From Metaphire vulgaris (Eukaryota > Annelida > Clitellata > Crassiclitellata > Megascolecidae), in assembly GCA_018105865.1 (NCBI GenBank), contig CM030837.1, forward strand, positions 5,041,475-5,105,474: a stretch of 64,000 nt of DNA, in the 5' to 3' direction. Shown piece after piece: positions 1-12,436 of this stretch. The notes beneath the pieces were generated by a model. That model was not told where the DNA came from. It saw nothing but the letters and a program-made list of their open reading frames with translations, and made no database searches. Positions within the stretch are counted from its first letter, which is position 1. Each line of letters begins with the position of its first letter. Position numbers and translations under genes: made by a program.

Positions 1-369
1 TAAATTGATTATCATCGTATAACATGTTAGTAATGTGGACTGTATGTCCACTGTTTGCCCAATGTTATCTAATATGCATTTGAGGTTGGTTAGAGAATAT
101 TACAGATCAGGGGTGCACAACTGTTCTAGACCAATGGTCAAATTGAACATTTTCAGATTACTTATTATTATTATTATTATTATTATTCGACGATTTGTGA
201 AGCGCCGTAACATGGCCATCGGCCAAAACCAAAAGCGCTGTACAGTCAACAGTCAACTGTACGATATGGTGAACAAATGCGTTTTCAGCTCTTTAGCAAA
301 CGTTTCAGGTGAAGTAACAACGGCTGCAATCTCTAAGTGCATGTTCTATCATTTATAATATATTTTCTA

Positions 370-450
370 TTAACCCCTTAACTGGGCAACTATTTGTAAC
401 TCAATGTAAAACGGACAAGCATTACTCAGGGCACCCAGTTAAGGGGTTAA
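370..450. mobile_element. TTAA-bounded palindromic miniature element, copy 1
   Basis: TTAA then CCCCTTAACTGG, ending CCAGTTAAGGGG then TTAA. Internal GTAACTCAATGTAAAACGGA is shared with copies at 9908, 22874 and 27618. TTAA flanks and CCC-beginning termini fit a piggyBac-mobilised MITE. Confidence 0.6.
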
Positions 451-1635
451 TCTTAAACTCACACAACAAAATTAGCTGCAATAATTGTGGCAATGTACTG
501 CTTGACACAAATATTGGTAGTGGCCCAAATTATATTGATCATGGATGGCAGTTTAATATATGACTAGAAAGAAACTCGCTTCGCTCGCAGTGCAGGATAA
601 TACTAATCCAATACCTATACCTAATACCCAATCATTGAATTCATGCTGAACAACATTTCAATGATCGCCACCTAGCCAAGACGCGCTCAAGTAAATAATT
701 AGGCCTGCACCTTAAAATCACGCAACTGTGGCCATTTGTGACGCTTTACACGTTTTTGTGTAAAAAAAATTATGGATAAGACACTCAGGCTGCGAACAAT
801 TACCAATAGCGCGCTGTAATAATGACCCTCTGGCGCTCCAAATGACTCGACTAAACCGTCTAAACTACGAACAATTGTTACCAATAGCGTCGTCTTGAAC
901 ATCGGGCCCACCAACGCATCGCGACGTAAGGACTAAAAACGGTCTAAACCGTCTACCAATAGTCAACCAATCAGAACGCTTGAAGGTAACAGACAGAGAG
1001 ACATACAGATAAGGATTTTAATATGATAGATGTCTATAAGATAATTACTGTTCTCTGGAAAGATTGCTGTTCTTGGACCAGTTTCCTGTGTTGTTCAATT
1101 TGCTCTGAGGGCCGGACAGAACATGTTTAAATATGGTCTGTTCATAGATAAATATAGTTCTCAACAGCCCGTTTTATTTCAATTCTTGTTTTGAACAAAC
1201 ATTTTGAGATTCTCGTTCTTTGACGCAGGTCTAAAGGCATCCAAGACTGTGCAGTTTTTGAAATCATCTAGTCAACGTGTCTGTTTTAGACATCCGGGGA
1301 TGCAAAAGCCATTCCACTGGTTGCGAATTCCTGTAGCTGGAAAAGGACAAAAGTCGTGGAGGTCAGTGCCGACCAGTTGACAGCTGCACTGGTCAACAGA
1401 GCGACAGAACCTCCTGTCACTCAACAGGACTTCTCTGGAAAAACACTCGGTTAGCAGCTTTGAAGTCTTGAAGCATATCTAACTAACAAAATAGATGTGA
1501 ATTGTAGTAAAACAGCAGAGCTTAGACATTTCATCATCATCATCATAGTTGCTTTCTGCCAGCTCATTAGTAATAGCTAGACTGTAACTTTTCCATTTAT
1601 CTTTTCCGTTGTTAATCTCATTCCATCTATTATTG

Positions 1636-3030
1636 TCATTTGATATCTTTGGTCTTCTTTGATGTTATCCATCCACTTTTTCCTGGGTCTTCCTCTTCCT
1701 CTTTTGCTTCTTTGTATGTGTAGAGTGCTTTATATGGGAGTCTGTTGCTGTTCATTCTATTTACATGTCCGTACCATCTAAGTCTTCTTCTTCTGATTTT
1801 ATCTATTATTGTCTCTTTCATTCCCAGTCTTTTCCTGATGTCTTCATTTCTTATTCTTTGTAATTTACTTACTCCCAATATCTTTCTCAAACAACTCATT
1901 TCTGCCACCAATAGTCTGTTTTCATCTGCTCTTTTAATATCCACGTTTCTGATCCATAAAGCATTTGTGGAACAATGATAGTGTTGTATATTTGAATTTT
2001 TGTGTTGATCTTTATTTCTTTAGCATTCCAAATATGTCTAAGTCTTCCCATTGTCTGTAATCCTTTTGCTGCTCTCTTTTTAATATCTTGTTCGTGTCTT
2101 CCATCGCTTGATATTTCTCCTCCCACATATGTAAAATTCTTTACTTGTTCGATGTTATTTCCTTCTACTGATATGTGTATCATTTTCACTCTTTTTGTTG
2201 ACTGCCATGACTTTAGTTTTTGCTGGATTAATCCGAGTCCAAATCTTCTGCTTGTTTGATTTACTTGGTCTGTAAGCCTTTCTAAACCTCTAGCACTCTC
2301 CGCTAGTAAGCTTACATCGTCTGCAAATTTAAGGTTTGATATATTTTCTCCACTACAATTCACTCCAATGTTTAGATTCTCAGTTGCTATTTTAAAGATT
2401 ACTTCTAGAATTATTATGAAGAGAGACATCCAACATCTTGAAAGAGGAAGTACAACAAGCAGTGAAAGAACTCAAGCAAAATAAAGCCCCTGGCATTGAT
2501 AATATAACAACTGAACTAGTGAAAGCAGGAGGAGAAACACTTACAGACACCCTGTATGAACTAATTAATAAGATCTACTACAGCCAAATGACTGGACAAA
2601 AGGAATTATCATACCAATATACAAAGGAAAAGGAGACAAAGAATTATCCAACTATAGAGGAATAACTCTGCTCAGCATACCAGGAAAAGTCTTCAAAAGA
2701 TTATACAAAAAGAATCAGTAGTTATATAGAAAAGATAATGGGAGAAGAACAAGCAGGATTCAGACCTGGAAGAAGTACCATAGACCAACTCTTTACCTTA
2801 AGACAACTGATAGAAAAATACACAGAGGCAAATAAAACTGTATACAAATTTCATCAACTACAAACAGGCTTTTGACTCAGTATGGCACGAGAGCTTATGG
2901 CAGGCTATGAGAAACATTGGTATAGAAGAGAAACTAATAAATCTAATACAAGCAATATACAAAAAATGGAAAGTGCAGTAAAATAAAGACCTATCAGAAT
3001 GGTTTAAAACAGAAGTCGGAATTTTAATCT
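1636..3030 (-). mobile_element. Non-LTR retrotransposon fragment with inverted 5' part
   Basis: On the minus strand, 2429-1636 encodes the second half of a LINE reverse transcriptase (SLFIIILEVIF, then LKFADDVSLLAES with the catalytic FADD, then QMLYGSETW and LRWYGHVNRMNSNRLP). On the plus strand, 2438-3030 encodes the preceding part ([57 protein letters not shown]). The two parts adjoin in the element's own order at FKTEVG/SLFII but point in opposite directions. Several frameshifts and stops show it is dead. The RT resembles the widespread CR1/L2/RTE-like group; exact clade not assigned. Confidence 0.85.
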
Positions 3031-3089
3031 CGCTTAGACATTTACAATAGGAATTAAGAGGAATCACGCAACTCTTGATCAGATTTGAT

Positions 3090-3251
3090 CAGTGGTGGCT
3101 CCAGGATTTGGCAAGTGGGGGGGCTGTTGGGGTGACAACTTCTAATCATGGAGGGGCCAACCATTTGTTGTTAGGTATATCGTATTAAGTATATAGTCCC
3201 AACAGGTGGACCACTGGGGGGGTCAGGCACTCGATAGGAGAGCCGCTACTG
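3090..3251. mobile_element. hAT-like MITE with 8-bp duplication GATTTGAT
   Basis: Termini CAGTGGTGGCTCC and GAGCCGCTACTG; flanks 3082-3089 and 3252-3259 are identical GATTTGAT. Related copies with CAGTGGCGG termini are at 39486-39643 and 45190-45457. Confidence 0.8.
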
Positions 3252-3362
3252 GATTTGATTTAGGCAGTTTCACAGTTTTCAAGGAATCGTGGTTTTCTCA
3301 TAAAAAGAAAAAGTTTTTCTAAATGGAATAATCGGAAAGAATCAAATGATTTTTGTTTTCAG

Positions 3363-6300
3363 TCATTACCAGTGCGCCCTCTGTTGGGTTTGCACCTCTG
3401 GAGCCACTCAGTTCGTTGGTTAATCCAGTGACAGTTGAAAAGCTGGTTAGTACTCTTTAGAGAATTCATAGTGAAGATTTTTGCCTTAAGTTTTCGATTC
3501 ACCTCATCTCCATTCTCCTTATTCTCCTTATTCTCCTTATATAGAGATGAGTGAATTGTTTTTTTGTGTGATTCTCTTGGACCTTGTCATTACAGTGAGT
3601 CTTCTTAGTTTGTAGGTGCAAGAAACATAATTATTATGAATTAAAATTGTCGACTCATCAGAATATTTCTTAAATCTGTTAAATTTGTTAACAGGTACTG
3701 TCCTAATTTCTTCCATTGTTATACAGTGGCAACATTGTCAATTTCACTTCTGTCTTTGCTTATGTATTTTCTATTGTGAATTGAGCTAGACGGCTCCTCT
3801 GATATCCAGAATCCAATGCTATAAGTTTATATAAAAATGTTCATATATTTATGTAATTAGAAATAAGTTTAATAATTGTGCAAATGTTAAACTTAATGAA
3901 AGACAGCAGACAGTTGAGTTGGATGTATACAGGGTGGCGTAAAAAACCGGACTATATTAAATGCAAACCTAAATGTGACTAGTCCGGGTTTTTTGCGCCA
4001 CCCTGTATGTATGTAGCACACTATGAGAAACTTTGTTTAATTTTATGTTTAAAAGAGCAACGGAAATATCCGACTGCAAAATGGACTCATTGAAGCGGTC
4101 GTAGATGATTGCGGAAGACTTACTGAACTACGCTTTCCTGGCTCAAAAAAGTAAGTTCTATGATTTTAAATAGTCTGATTATCTGATTTGAAATTGAATT
4201 TGGAGCTCATTGTTCTGACAGAATGTAGAAATATGACAGATAAGTTTAACATGACTCTGAAAATGGTGTGTCTTTGCTTTCATCGCAGTAAATCATCAGT
4301 AGCAAAATGAGTGCCACTTTTCAATCCAGTCATAACCCATGGACATTGATTTCTCTTTGTTTTTCAGTTCAAGCAGCTGGCAGAATTCATCGTACTGTGA
4401 AATGCTTTTATTTTGCTCTCAATTTCTTACAAGTTTGCAGCATCACAGCTTTATTTGGAATGGTTTTATGATTTCAGTTATGCGTGTTGGTTTTTAGTTT
4501 AAGACTTTAATAGATTTAATCATGCAATCTCTTTTTCAGAAATGCTGTCGTTCCTGGCCTTTATGGTAACCAGTTGGTGCTGTTTGATGATGTCCCTCTG
4601 TACTGGGATGCATGGGATGTTATGGACTACCATTTGGAAACCAGGTTTGTTTGCCAGTACACTTTTTGTTTGACCAATCTTCCAGGTGGAATTCACTGAC
4701 CAAATGACCGATTGCATAAAGTGGTTTGGTTGGTAATCTTAATAAGATGTCTTGTTCTTAGCTCATTGTTTGAATAAATTTTTAAAACATGATAAGTTAC
4801 CAATAATAGATAAGACTCTAGTAATCACTTTGTCAGTAAGTTAAACAAATGGGCATTTCAGTTTGATTGCTGTCTGTTAAAGAGCATAGTAGATGATAAA
4901 CAGTGATTAAGATGCAGAATTTTGCATGTAATTAATTGATATGAGAATGAATTTTTGCACAAGTGTGTCTTTTGTTATTTAATTAACAGACGTCCGATGG
5001 AGAATGTTTTTGAGAAGGCAAAAATTGTCCTCGACGGGCCGCTGAGGGCGTCCGTTGAGGTTTCATTGAAGATCAGCGATGCTAGCTACGTCAAACAGCT
5101 CATCGTGTTGGACGCACATTCTCCATATCTTGCTTTCAACACTGAAGTTTGTACTAGTTTAAAATAGGACTTTAAATGCTATGGCTGAAACGGTGAAACC
5201 TTTATTTCTGAAATTCTTGTCTTTTGTGGTTGTGCAACATTCCTTCTTTTACTTGATCACTTTAAGACTTTCAGTTTTGCTTTTTACTTAAAGTTTGCTT
5301 TTTTCCAGGGACTTTGTGACTGCTTTTGATGTTTTTAACAATTATTATACGATGTGATCTTTATTTTTATGAGTTTAGCTGAATTGTTGATTATGGATGC
5401 AGTTTCTAATATATTTTCTGTATGAATGTTTTTCATGTGTTGTGAAATTCAGGTCCATTGGCATGAAAGTCACAAATTTCTAAAGGTGGAATTCCCGGTG
5501 AATGTTGTCGCTGCACTTGCGACATATGAAATTCAATATGGCTTTCTGCAGCGTCCAACACACTTTAACACATCTTGGGATTGGGCCAGGTTCGAGGTAA
5601 ATATCATTAACTTAACTTAACTCAAGTGAATTTCTTTTTTGCATATTGTAATATTTCCCTTTTAATTTATTTTGCAAGCCTTGTTTCAAAATATTTTTTT
5701 TGAAGGTCTATTCAAAGATTTTGTCAATTTTTTTTGTTATCACCAATGTTCCCTCTAATATTTTTCAATGTGCGCAGAAAAGTATAGTGTTTAAGCAGCA
5801 CATTTTCATGCCAGAGCACTGAATTTTTTTCACAGATGTCACCCAAAACAATTAAATCAGTGTTATTTGAAACTCAAAGATATGTTTATTCAATGTACCC
5901 GCTTAATTATCACCACTCTCACAATAAGTGAAGACGTCACCCAGTTTTGTTAACTGTTTTCTAGACTTTGAAGTCGGCAATTTGGTCTCTACTAACTCTC
6001 TCAACCATTCTGGTTTAAAACTCAAGCTGCACTTTTTCTTCATTATTATGTTTATTCCAGTCTTATCATTTGCTTAACGTTTCGACATCAGTTCGTTACA
6101 GCTAATACACAGATAAATGAAAAATATGAGGCCTATCTATAGGGCATATTCAGTACTCACGACAAATAATCTGACTCAGATACTAGCAGAACACACTGTC
6201 GGACTCACTGCTTTGAGCAGCATTGACGCTTGGCGATTAGCCAACTTTCAAGGATGCGGGCACCGGCTCAGTTGCTCCCTGACTGTGCTGGAGCATCACA

Positions 6301-9120
6301 AAAAGCCAGATGTGATACCAAGCAGACCTATAGTGGCATCAGACTGGATGCTGCTGTGCTGTGTTGCATGCAGTTCCCGCCTACAGCTTGTCATCTGACA
6401 CTCGCCTAACGTCGCTCGACGTACATCCACTCTGCACTCTCAAGAGTAAAGTTTGGAGTGCAGCGGCATAATTTCCATTTAATGTACATTACACTGTGAC
6501 ATTAAAAATCACTGTGCATCAGTTGAAAACTGATAGAGATAGGCTGGAAGAGAAGTTAAACTTTTAACGTTCACATTCTTCACCAAATGTTTTGATCTTA
6601 GGGCTTTAGTTTTTGGTGTTTTAATCTTCAGAGTGTGAAATGCTGTTTTAATGTTCTACATTTACTAGGTTTGTGGCCATAAATGGGCGGACTTATCCGA
6701 GTATGACTGGGGAGTTGCCGTTCTAAACGATTCCAAGTATGGCTGGTCCTGCATCAACAACATTCTTCGTCTTTCTCTGTAAGTTTTTGTTTGATTAATT
6801 AATTATAGGCACCATCTGCATCTCCACTTTCTCTTGTTCGTATCACTTGAAAACTGTTTTTCTCCATTTCAGCAGATTTGCTTAACTTCAATCTTTTCTT
6901 GGCAAGATTATTGTGAGGCAAAAACTTTTCTAATGTGTAAAATTTTTTCTTGAAACAAGATTGCTAATTATTGTTCATTATGTCTGTGCACTGTTTAATC
7001 TTAAACTGTGAAAAGGCTGGGGAAGTCAGCTTGCATAGATAATCTGCAACATTTTTTCTTGAAAGGAATGCAAGTAATTGTAATTGTACTTGTTCATTAT
7101 GTCTGTGTACACAGTGTTTAATCTAGACTGTTCTTGGACTCAAGCACATCCTCACAGATGGCCAACTACCTGGAACAAAGAAGCCACTGATACCATCGTT
7201 TTTGGAACAGTGGAGAAAGGAGTTCAACAGGCTGTATAATGCAAGAGACCTTAGTGTGCCTGCTTCTGGCGCACCAATTAAACACGATTTAGTGGCTTGA
7301 TCGCGAGCAACTGTGATTTAGATGCTAATAGTGTCAATTTTATTCTGCTGTCACGTGTCACGATGTCACGTGTCATGGGGACAAAATGTCAGCTAAAAAT
7401 GTCCTTTCCGGGGGAGGCCAGGTACAATTTTCCCTACTTGTACTTGTACTCGGAGGCCAGGTACTTGTACTTGTACTTGTACTGAAATGCAAGTACTTGA
7501 TTATACTGGAGGCCCTGTCTGTGCATCTTGATTATACCTGTCTGTGCATCTTGTAGCCTTCGTTCGCCCAAAGCTCCCGATGAGGCGGCTGACATGGGAA
7601 TCCAGAAGTTTACCTACGCTGTTATGCCACATACAGGTAGGATAAATTCATTTTGCTTCATTAACATCTGCTTAAATGCCTATCTCTGTGGTATTCAGTA
7701 GAAATTAACAGCCATATATCATATTAATTAATTATTCTCTATCATGTGCATTGCAGTTGTAAGAAAATGGTTTTTCAGTCTGTTCTTTATGATCTAATCT
7801 GTTTGTGGCAGTATGTATATACAACTATACAACTGTAACTGAGTATTTATGAAAACAATACAATAAAGACTTTATTATGTGCGATAACCACATCACCCTT
7901 GGTAACGTCAATGCTTGTTTTTGCCTCATTTTCCTTTCCATTTGACATACATGAAATAATTTTTGGGACAATAATTATTGTGTTTGAAGGTATTGTGCTT
8001 TATTGTCAATGCTTGCTGTATTGAAGGCGTGTTCCAGGATGCAGGTGTGATTCAGGAAGCCTACAACCTCAATTGCCCACTTAGAATCGATTCATTTGTG
8101 CTGCCCGATGCACCCGCAGTTAGCAGAAGTTTCGTCGAGGTCGATTCACCGTCTGTGATATTTGAGGCTCTCAAACAGGTGAGTCATCATTAAAGCATGT
8201 TTCCTCATTTTATTTTATTTTTTTGATCTGTTGTGCTGTGTTTGTTTTTGGTTCATATAATTCAGCTGAGAGAAATTATGATTTGTTCCTGTGAGCTCTG
8301 CTTATCATAGCAGATTTCTTTACAGGATTTGATCAGTACTGTAAGACTTGTGTAAGTCATATGAATTTTTGATTATGCGGCAGACAAAGGTCATAGCAAT
8401 CTAAGTTGTGCAAATCCAGAATAACTAGCAGTACTTTGAATATCTTTTTTATTATAATGAGAGAGAAACAGCCAGAGAGGAAGAGAGAGAGAGAGAGAGA
8501 GAGAGAGATCCTAAAAACTAATTTAATAAATTGGTGGGTATATAAATACATGTTTTTTTGTTAAAATTATCACACAGAGAAATACATTGAAATTAATTGT
8601 CAATGTCATTTCCAAAATTCAGTTTGTAATATAGATTGTGTTTGGATCTGGAAGTGTCTGAACTTGTGGGCTTGGCCCCTCATGGCTGTGCTAATGGTTT
8701 TACTGAAATATTTTGGAAACTTTTGTTTTGCAGGCAGAAGATGCAGAAAATGTTTTAGTGGGAAGATTTTATGAGGCATATGGCGGTCATACAACTGCCA
8801 ACATCAAATTTGGGTTCCCTGTTAAGAATGTCAAGTTGTGAGTATGCCAGTGTTGTTATGCCAAAAATGACATTCAGATTTGATTTTTAAAATTATACTG
8901 TGATCAAGGCTTTCAACTAGGATGCTTATATATGTGGCCAATGTTAGCAGACTATTTATTTGGCAAATATCTTTTTAATAAGAAATTGGATTTTGCATTT
9001 TAGGTGTAATCTGCTTGAAATGCAATTGCTGAAGCTGTGATCACATTCTGTCCAACTTCCAATTCAGTTGAAATCAGCTTTAGTCCTTTCCAGATCATAT
9101 CTCTTCTGATAAGCATCTAA
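3363..9120 (+). CDS. MAN2C1: Cytosolic/lysosomal-type alpha-mannosidase 2C1, C-terminal exons (5' part not found)
   Basis: Glycoside hydrolase family 38 enzyme that trims mannose from free cytosolic oligosaccharides. Exons (all phase-compatible): 3363-3445, 4056-4150, 4540-4644, 4990-5146, 5453-5596, 6669-6778, 7557-7636, 8027-8178, 8734-8837, 9004-9120. They encode about 380 residues of the C-terminal beta-sandwich region. Diagnostic stretches include [67 protein letters not shown] and, near the end, [11 protein letters not shown]. The catalytic N-terminal domain is not seen, so either its exons lie before the window or I missed them. The last exon has a frame break at the A run 9018-9020: one frame stops at 9037-9039 while the family-like C-terminus is read in the next frame to TAA at 9118-9120. 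Family assignment is very secure; the intactness of the gene is not. Confidence 0.93.
3928..4007. mobile_element. mariner-type miniature element
   Basis: TA, then CAGGGTGGCGTAAAAAACC ... GGTTTTTTGCGCCACCCTG, then TA. The 76-bp unit is almost wholly an inverted repeat. The TA duplication and the CAGGGTGGCG terminus fit Tc1/mariner MITEs. In the intron before MAN2C1 exon 4056. Confidence 0.65.
7410..7492. mobile_element. Fragment of the TACTTGTACT-rich MITE
   Basis: GGAGGCCAGGTACTTGTACT with repeated TACTTG units, as in 56633-56760, but without clear termini. In a MAN2C1 intron. Confidence 0.4.
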
Positions 9121-9907
9121 ACTGAAGATAAAGTTTTCTCTATTTAATGTGGGTGATATTACTTGACAAATGTATTATTTCTGCCTTTGATTTCAGTTAA
9201 GTTTTTATAAAAATAATTATTATAAAGATTTGCTAAATTTTATTCTAAATTAAATTAGTTTGTATAAATGATTTTGTAAATTAAATTTTGCCATGATTAG
9301 TAATAATATACATCCCAAGATACAAATATAATCTTTGCTTGGAGTGTCAAATGCCTTCTCTAGAAGTAAATATGATTTTTGATATTAATATTACTATTAC
9401 AGAGATTCATTGTTCGAGTTGTGAAATTTGAGCTTGAGGGGGGTTGAGGACTGAAATTCAATGAATGACAGAAGCTGCATGTACCCAACATGCGATTTTT
9501 GGGAGGGTTGCAAAGTTAGCTGGAGGGGTTCAACCCCTTGACAACTCCAACACTGCAGAGAGTATGAATAGTTATTCAGTTGCTATTTTGTGATTTGCTA
9601 TTGCTTGTAATATGATTATTCAGACAATTCCAGAACTACTATACTCCTTGTTGAACATTTATTTTTTGCTCTCAATTCAAAAATACATACCAGTAAATAA
9701 ATATTTGGAAATATATAGATGGTAATTAAGCTAGCAATTTTTTCCAGAGTATGTTTTAATATTTCTGGTGGTGTTAGAGGTTAATATATATATTGGGTAC
9801 ATGCAGCTTCTGTCTTCTCTACTCTCGCGGACCACGTGTGGTCCGCGGACCACGGGCTGAGAACCACTGCCCTAGATCATCTGTATAAGCAGAAAATAAT
9901 ACTGTAG

Positions 9908-9987
9908 TTAACCCCTTAACTGTGTATTTAACTGTAACTCAATGTAAAATGGACCGATATATCCGGAGTCCCCAGTTAAGAGGTTAA
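9908..9987. mobile_element. TTAA-bounded palindromic miniature element, copy 2
   Basis: Same termini as copy 1 with one or two changes. The internal run ACTGTAACTCAATGTAAAAT is nearly identical to that of copy 3. Confidence 0.6.
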
Positions 9988-10830
9988 TCATTCTAACAAA
10001 TAGTTCGTGCGAACCGGTCAGTATGTTAACAAACGATTCACACAAAATGATCACATGTGAAATTGTGGATTCCAATGAGAGGAGACGAACTTAGGGGTTG
10101 TTTAATCAAATCGTTGTTTAAAGTTCTTTAAACCTTTATTTCGAGCAGAACCGGTAATTAAAACGATTAGTGTTTTATCTAATTTCAGTTGACAACAAGT
10201 TTGTAGCTGGTTGCGGTATGTTACAAAGCCTTTCAAGAGGCTGCAGTTCCATAAGGTTTAGGCAACCTTCCTGGCCTATAGCACTCTTTTAAATTAAATT
10301 AATCTTAGTTCTCATCAACTCAAGGAAAGCGTATTTCAGGCATTTTGCTATGAAACACCACTAACAATAGGAATGCCTACAACTTGAATGGAAAACCTTG
10401 CGGTTAAGCGATTTTGCACATACTCATAGGATTTTTCAGACACGTAACAAAGGTATATTTTTGACAAAATTTTAAAAAGATAATTTTCAAGAAATTTTAA
10501 TATCTATTTCTCTCATTTTGTCCGATTTGGCAAAAATATGAATAATTTTGTCTAAGATATTTGCCATATTTCCATTCGAATTGAAACAGCTTATATCTTG
10601 CTATTTATTCAAAACTCAGAAGATTCTTTTCACTAACGTTCGCCAGATGGCCTATTGCATTTTTGAATATTACAGACTTATGATTAGAGTCGCGGCACGC
10701 TACAAAAAGCGCTGAAGTGGGCAGTGGTTCCAAAATTGTTGAGAAACCCTGCTCTACAGTTTATAGCATCTGCACTGTCCTGCAGACGAGGTGGACTCGG
10801 AATCCGAGATACCTAGTTAGAGACTCAGAG

Positions 10831-11190
10831 CAGGGGTCTCCAACTCAAATCAGATGGCGGCCGCATTGGACCACAAACCCAACGTCGGTGGCCGCGTATG
10901 ATATAAGACTCGAAGACTCTAAGTCTAAGACTCTAAGCAATTAACAGTGTAATATATTATTGCAGATTTAGGTAAAGAACAAAATGAAACATTGCATTAC
11001 ACATTGCTATTTATTCTTGTTCTAGGTCCTTGTGGATAAGTAAGCAATTTGGTAACCTCATAGTCCTAAAACTAACGGTAATAGCCGGTCCTATAGCTAA
11101 AATTGTTATTTTCCCAAACTCGATGGAGGGGCGGATGACACTGTCCTGCGGGCCGGTTCCGGTCCGCGGGCCGTCAGTTGGACAACCCTG
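10831..11190. mobile_element. hAT/Charlie-like element
   Basis: Left CAGGGGTCTCCAACTC, right AGTTGGACAACCCTG, with GGCCGCATTGG and GCGGGCCGTCAGTTG, the usual layout of Charlie-type ends. No duplication found. Similar ends without a full element occur at 9828-9872 (GTGGTCCGCGGACCACGGGC) and 10716-10755. Confidence 0.5.
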
Positions 11191-11925
11191 GTTTGGCTTT
11201 ACCTGCCACACCGGCTCTATCTCCATGTGTACTCCCGGCAACGTCCTGCGATAACACCAGAAGCGGAATTATAGCTCGTGAAACCAAAGGAAAACTTTGA
11301 AATAACAAATCTATTAAAGATTAAATACAAATATTAAGCGACGTATTTCAAAAACGTGATTTTGTTGTAGTATATGTTGACTGTGTATACTTTATATTCA
11401 ATCGTAAGACGTTTCTGCAGATGACTCGTGTATGTGCATATGGCATGGTACAGAATCTTAAGACCGATTTATAATAATAATAATAAATAAATAAAATAAA
11501 TAAATAGCAATACAAGTAATAGGTGGACTTAGGATGGTTTATTAGATAATGAAATTGATTGACTTATTTATTGATATGTACCGCGTGATACCCACTGTGT
11601 ACAGTGTGGTTCTTTATGTAGACCTGCTGTTGTCAGTGAGTTTTGGCACAGGTAGCAGCTGTTAGTGCGCCGTATTTAAGACATCTGGCAAATACTGCAA
11701 GATATTGTCGAGGATTGGTATTAGCAATAATGGTTTCGATCTGCATTTTGCCATGCAGTTGTTTGAGCGAGCATTAAGATTCAGTTGTTATTGAAGCGAT
11801 TATCAAAACCTCCAAAAACTAATAACGGCTGTTTTGCCTTTTTCAAGCTTGGTGAATAGCAGCTGTAATCTTGCCCGTTATGAACTGATTTTTCAGTATA
11901 TTGTTGCTGTGATTGTAATGTGATG

Positions 11926-12000
11926 ATAGACCTTTGGACTCCTGTGGGTATCGAACCCATGACCTTCTGCTCCATCTCTCTCTCTCTCTCTCCTCCCTAT
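11926..12000 (-). mobile_element. SINE head fragment
   Basis: On the minus strand GAGATGGAGCAGAAGGTCATG continues into GGGTTCGATACCCACAGGAG. The order matches the head of the SINE at 19486, and a (GA)n run adjoins it. Confidence 0.4.
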
Positions 12001-12436
12001 GCAGAATTTGCAGAGATGATGTTCCCTTGGTGCAGTGTCCAGCAGCAGGCACCTCTTGAAGTATAATAGGGCAGTGCTGTATTTTGTGGTCAATGGTTGC
12101 TTGTAATGTAATGTGACATTTGTATAGTGCCTCTTCTATTTCTACTCAGAGGCACTTGTGTAAAGCTATTGGTGTTACTATTCCATAGTCAAGAGCCAGT
12201 GAGCAATTAATTCGCTGTTATGGAGATCAACAATTTTGATTATTTAAACTTCATCACTGTCATCCTCTGTTTTCATAGATACCTTTTTAGATCCCTAGTT
12301 TACTAGTTATCTCTGTTTTTGTTTTGATTGCCAAATCAGCTGAGCAACAGATATCTGTCTATCAAGATTCATTTTCTGCTTCTTATGGCATGTTTCTCTT
12401 TGCAGGGCATCTAGTAAAAAGTAGTTTTTAGAGGCA

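Larger units (their letters stand above)
9121..12404. other. Intergenic: MAN2C1 to USP16/45-like
   Basis: No gene seen. Holds the palindromic element 9908-9987, a Charlie-like element 10831-11190, hAT end fragments near 9830 and 10716, a SINE fragment near 11926, and an inverted pair around GCAGAAGCTGCATGTACCCAA (9470) and its complement (9796). A 5' UTR exon or promoter of the USP16/45-like gene should lie here but was not recognised. Confidence 0.6.
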
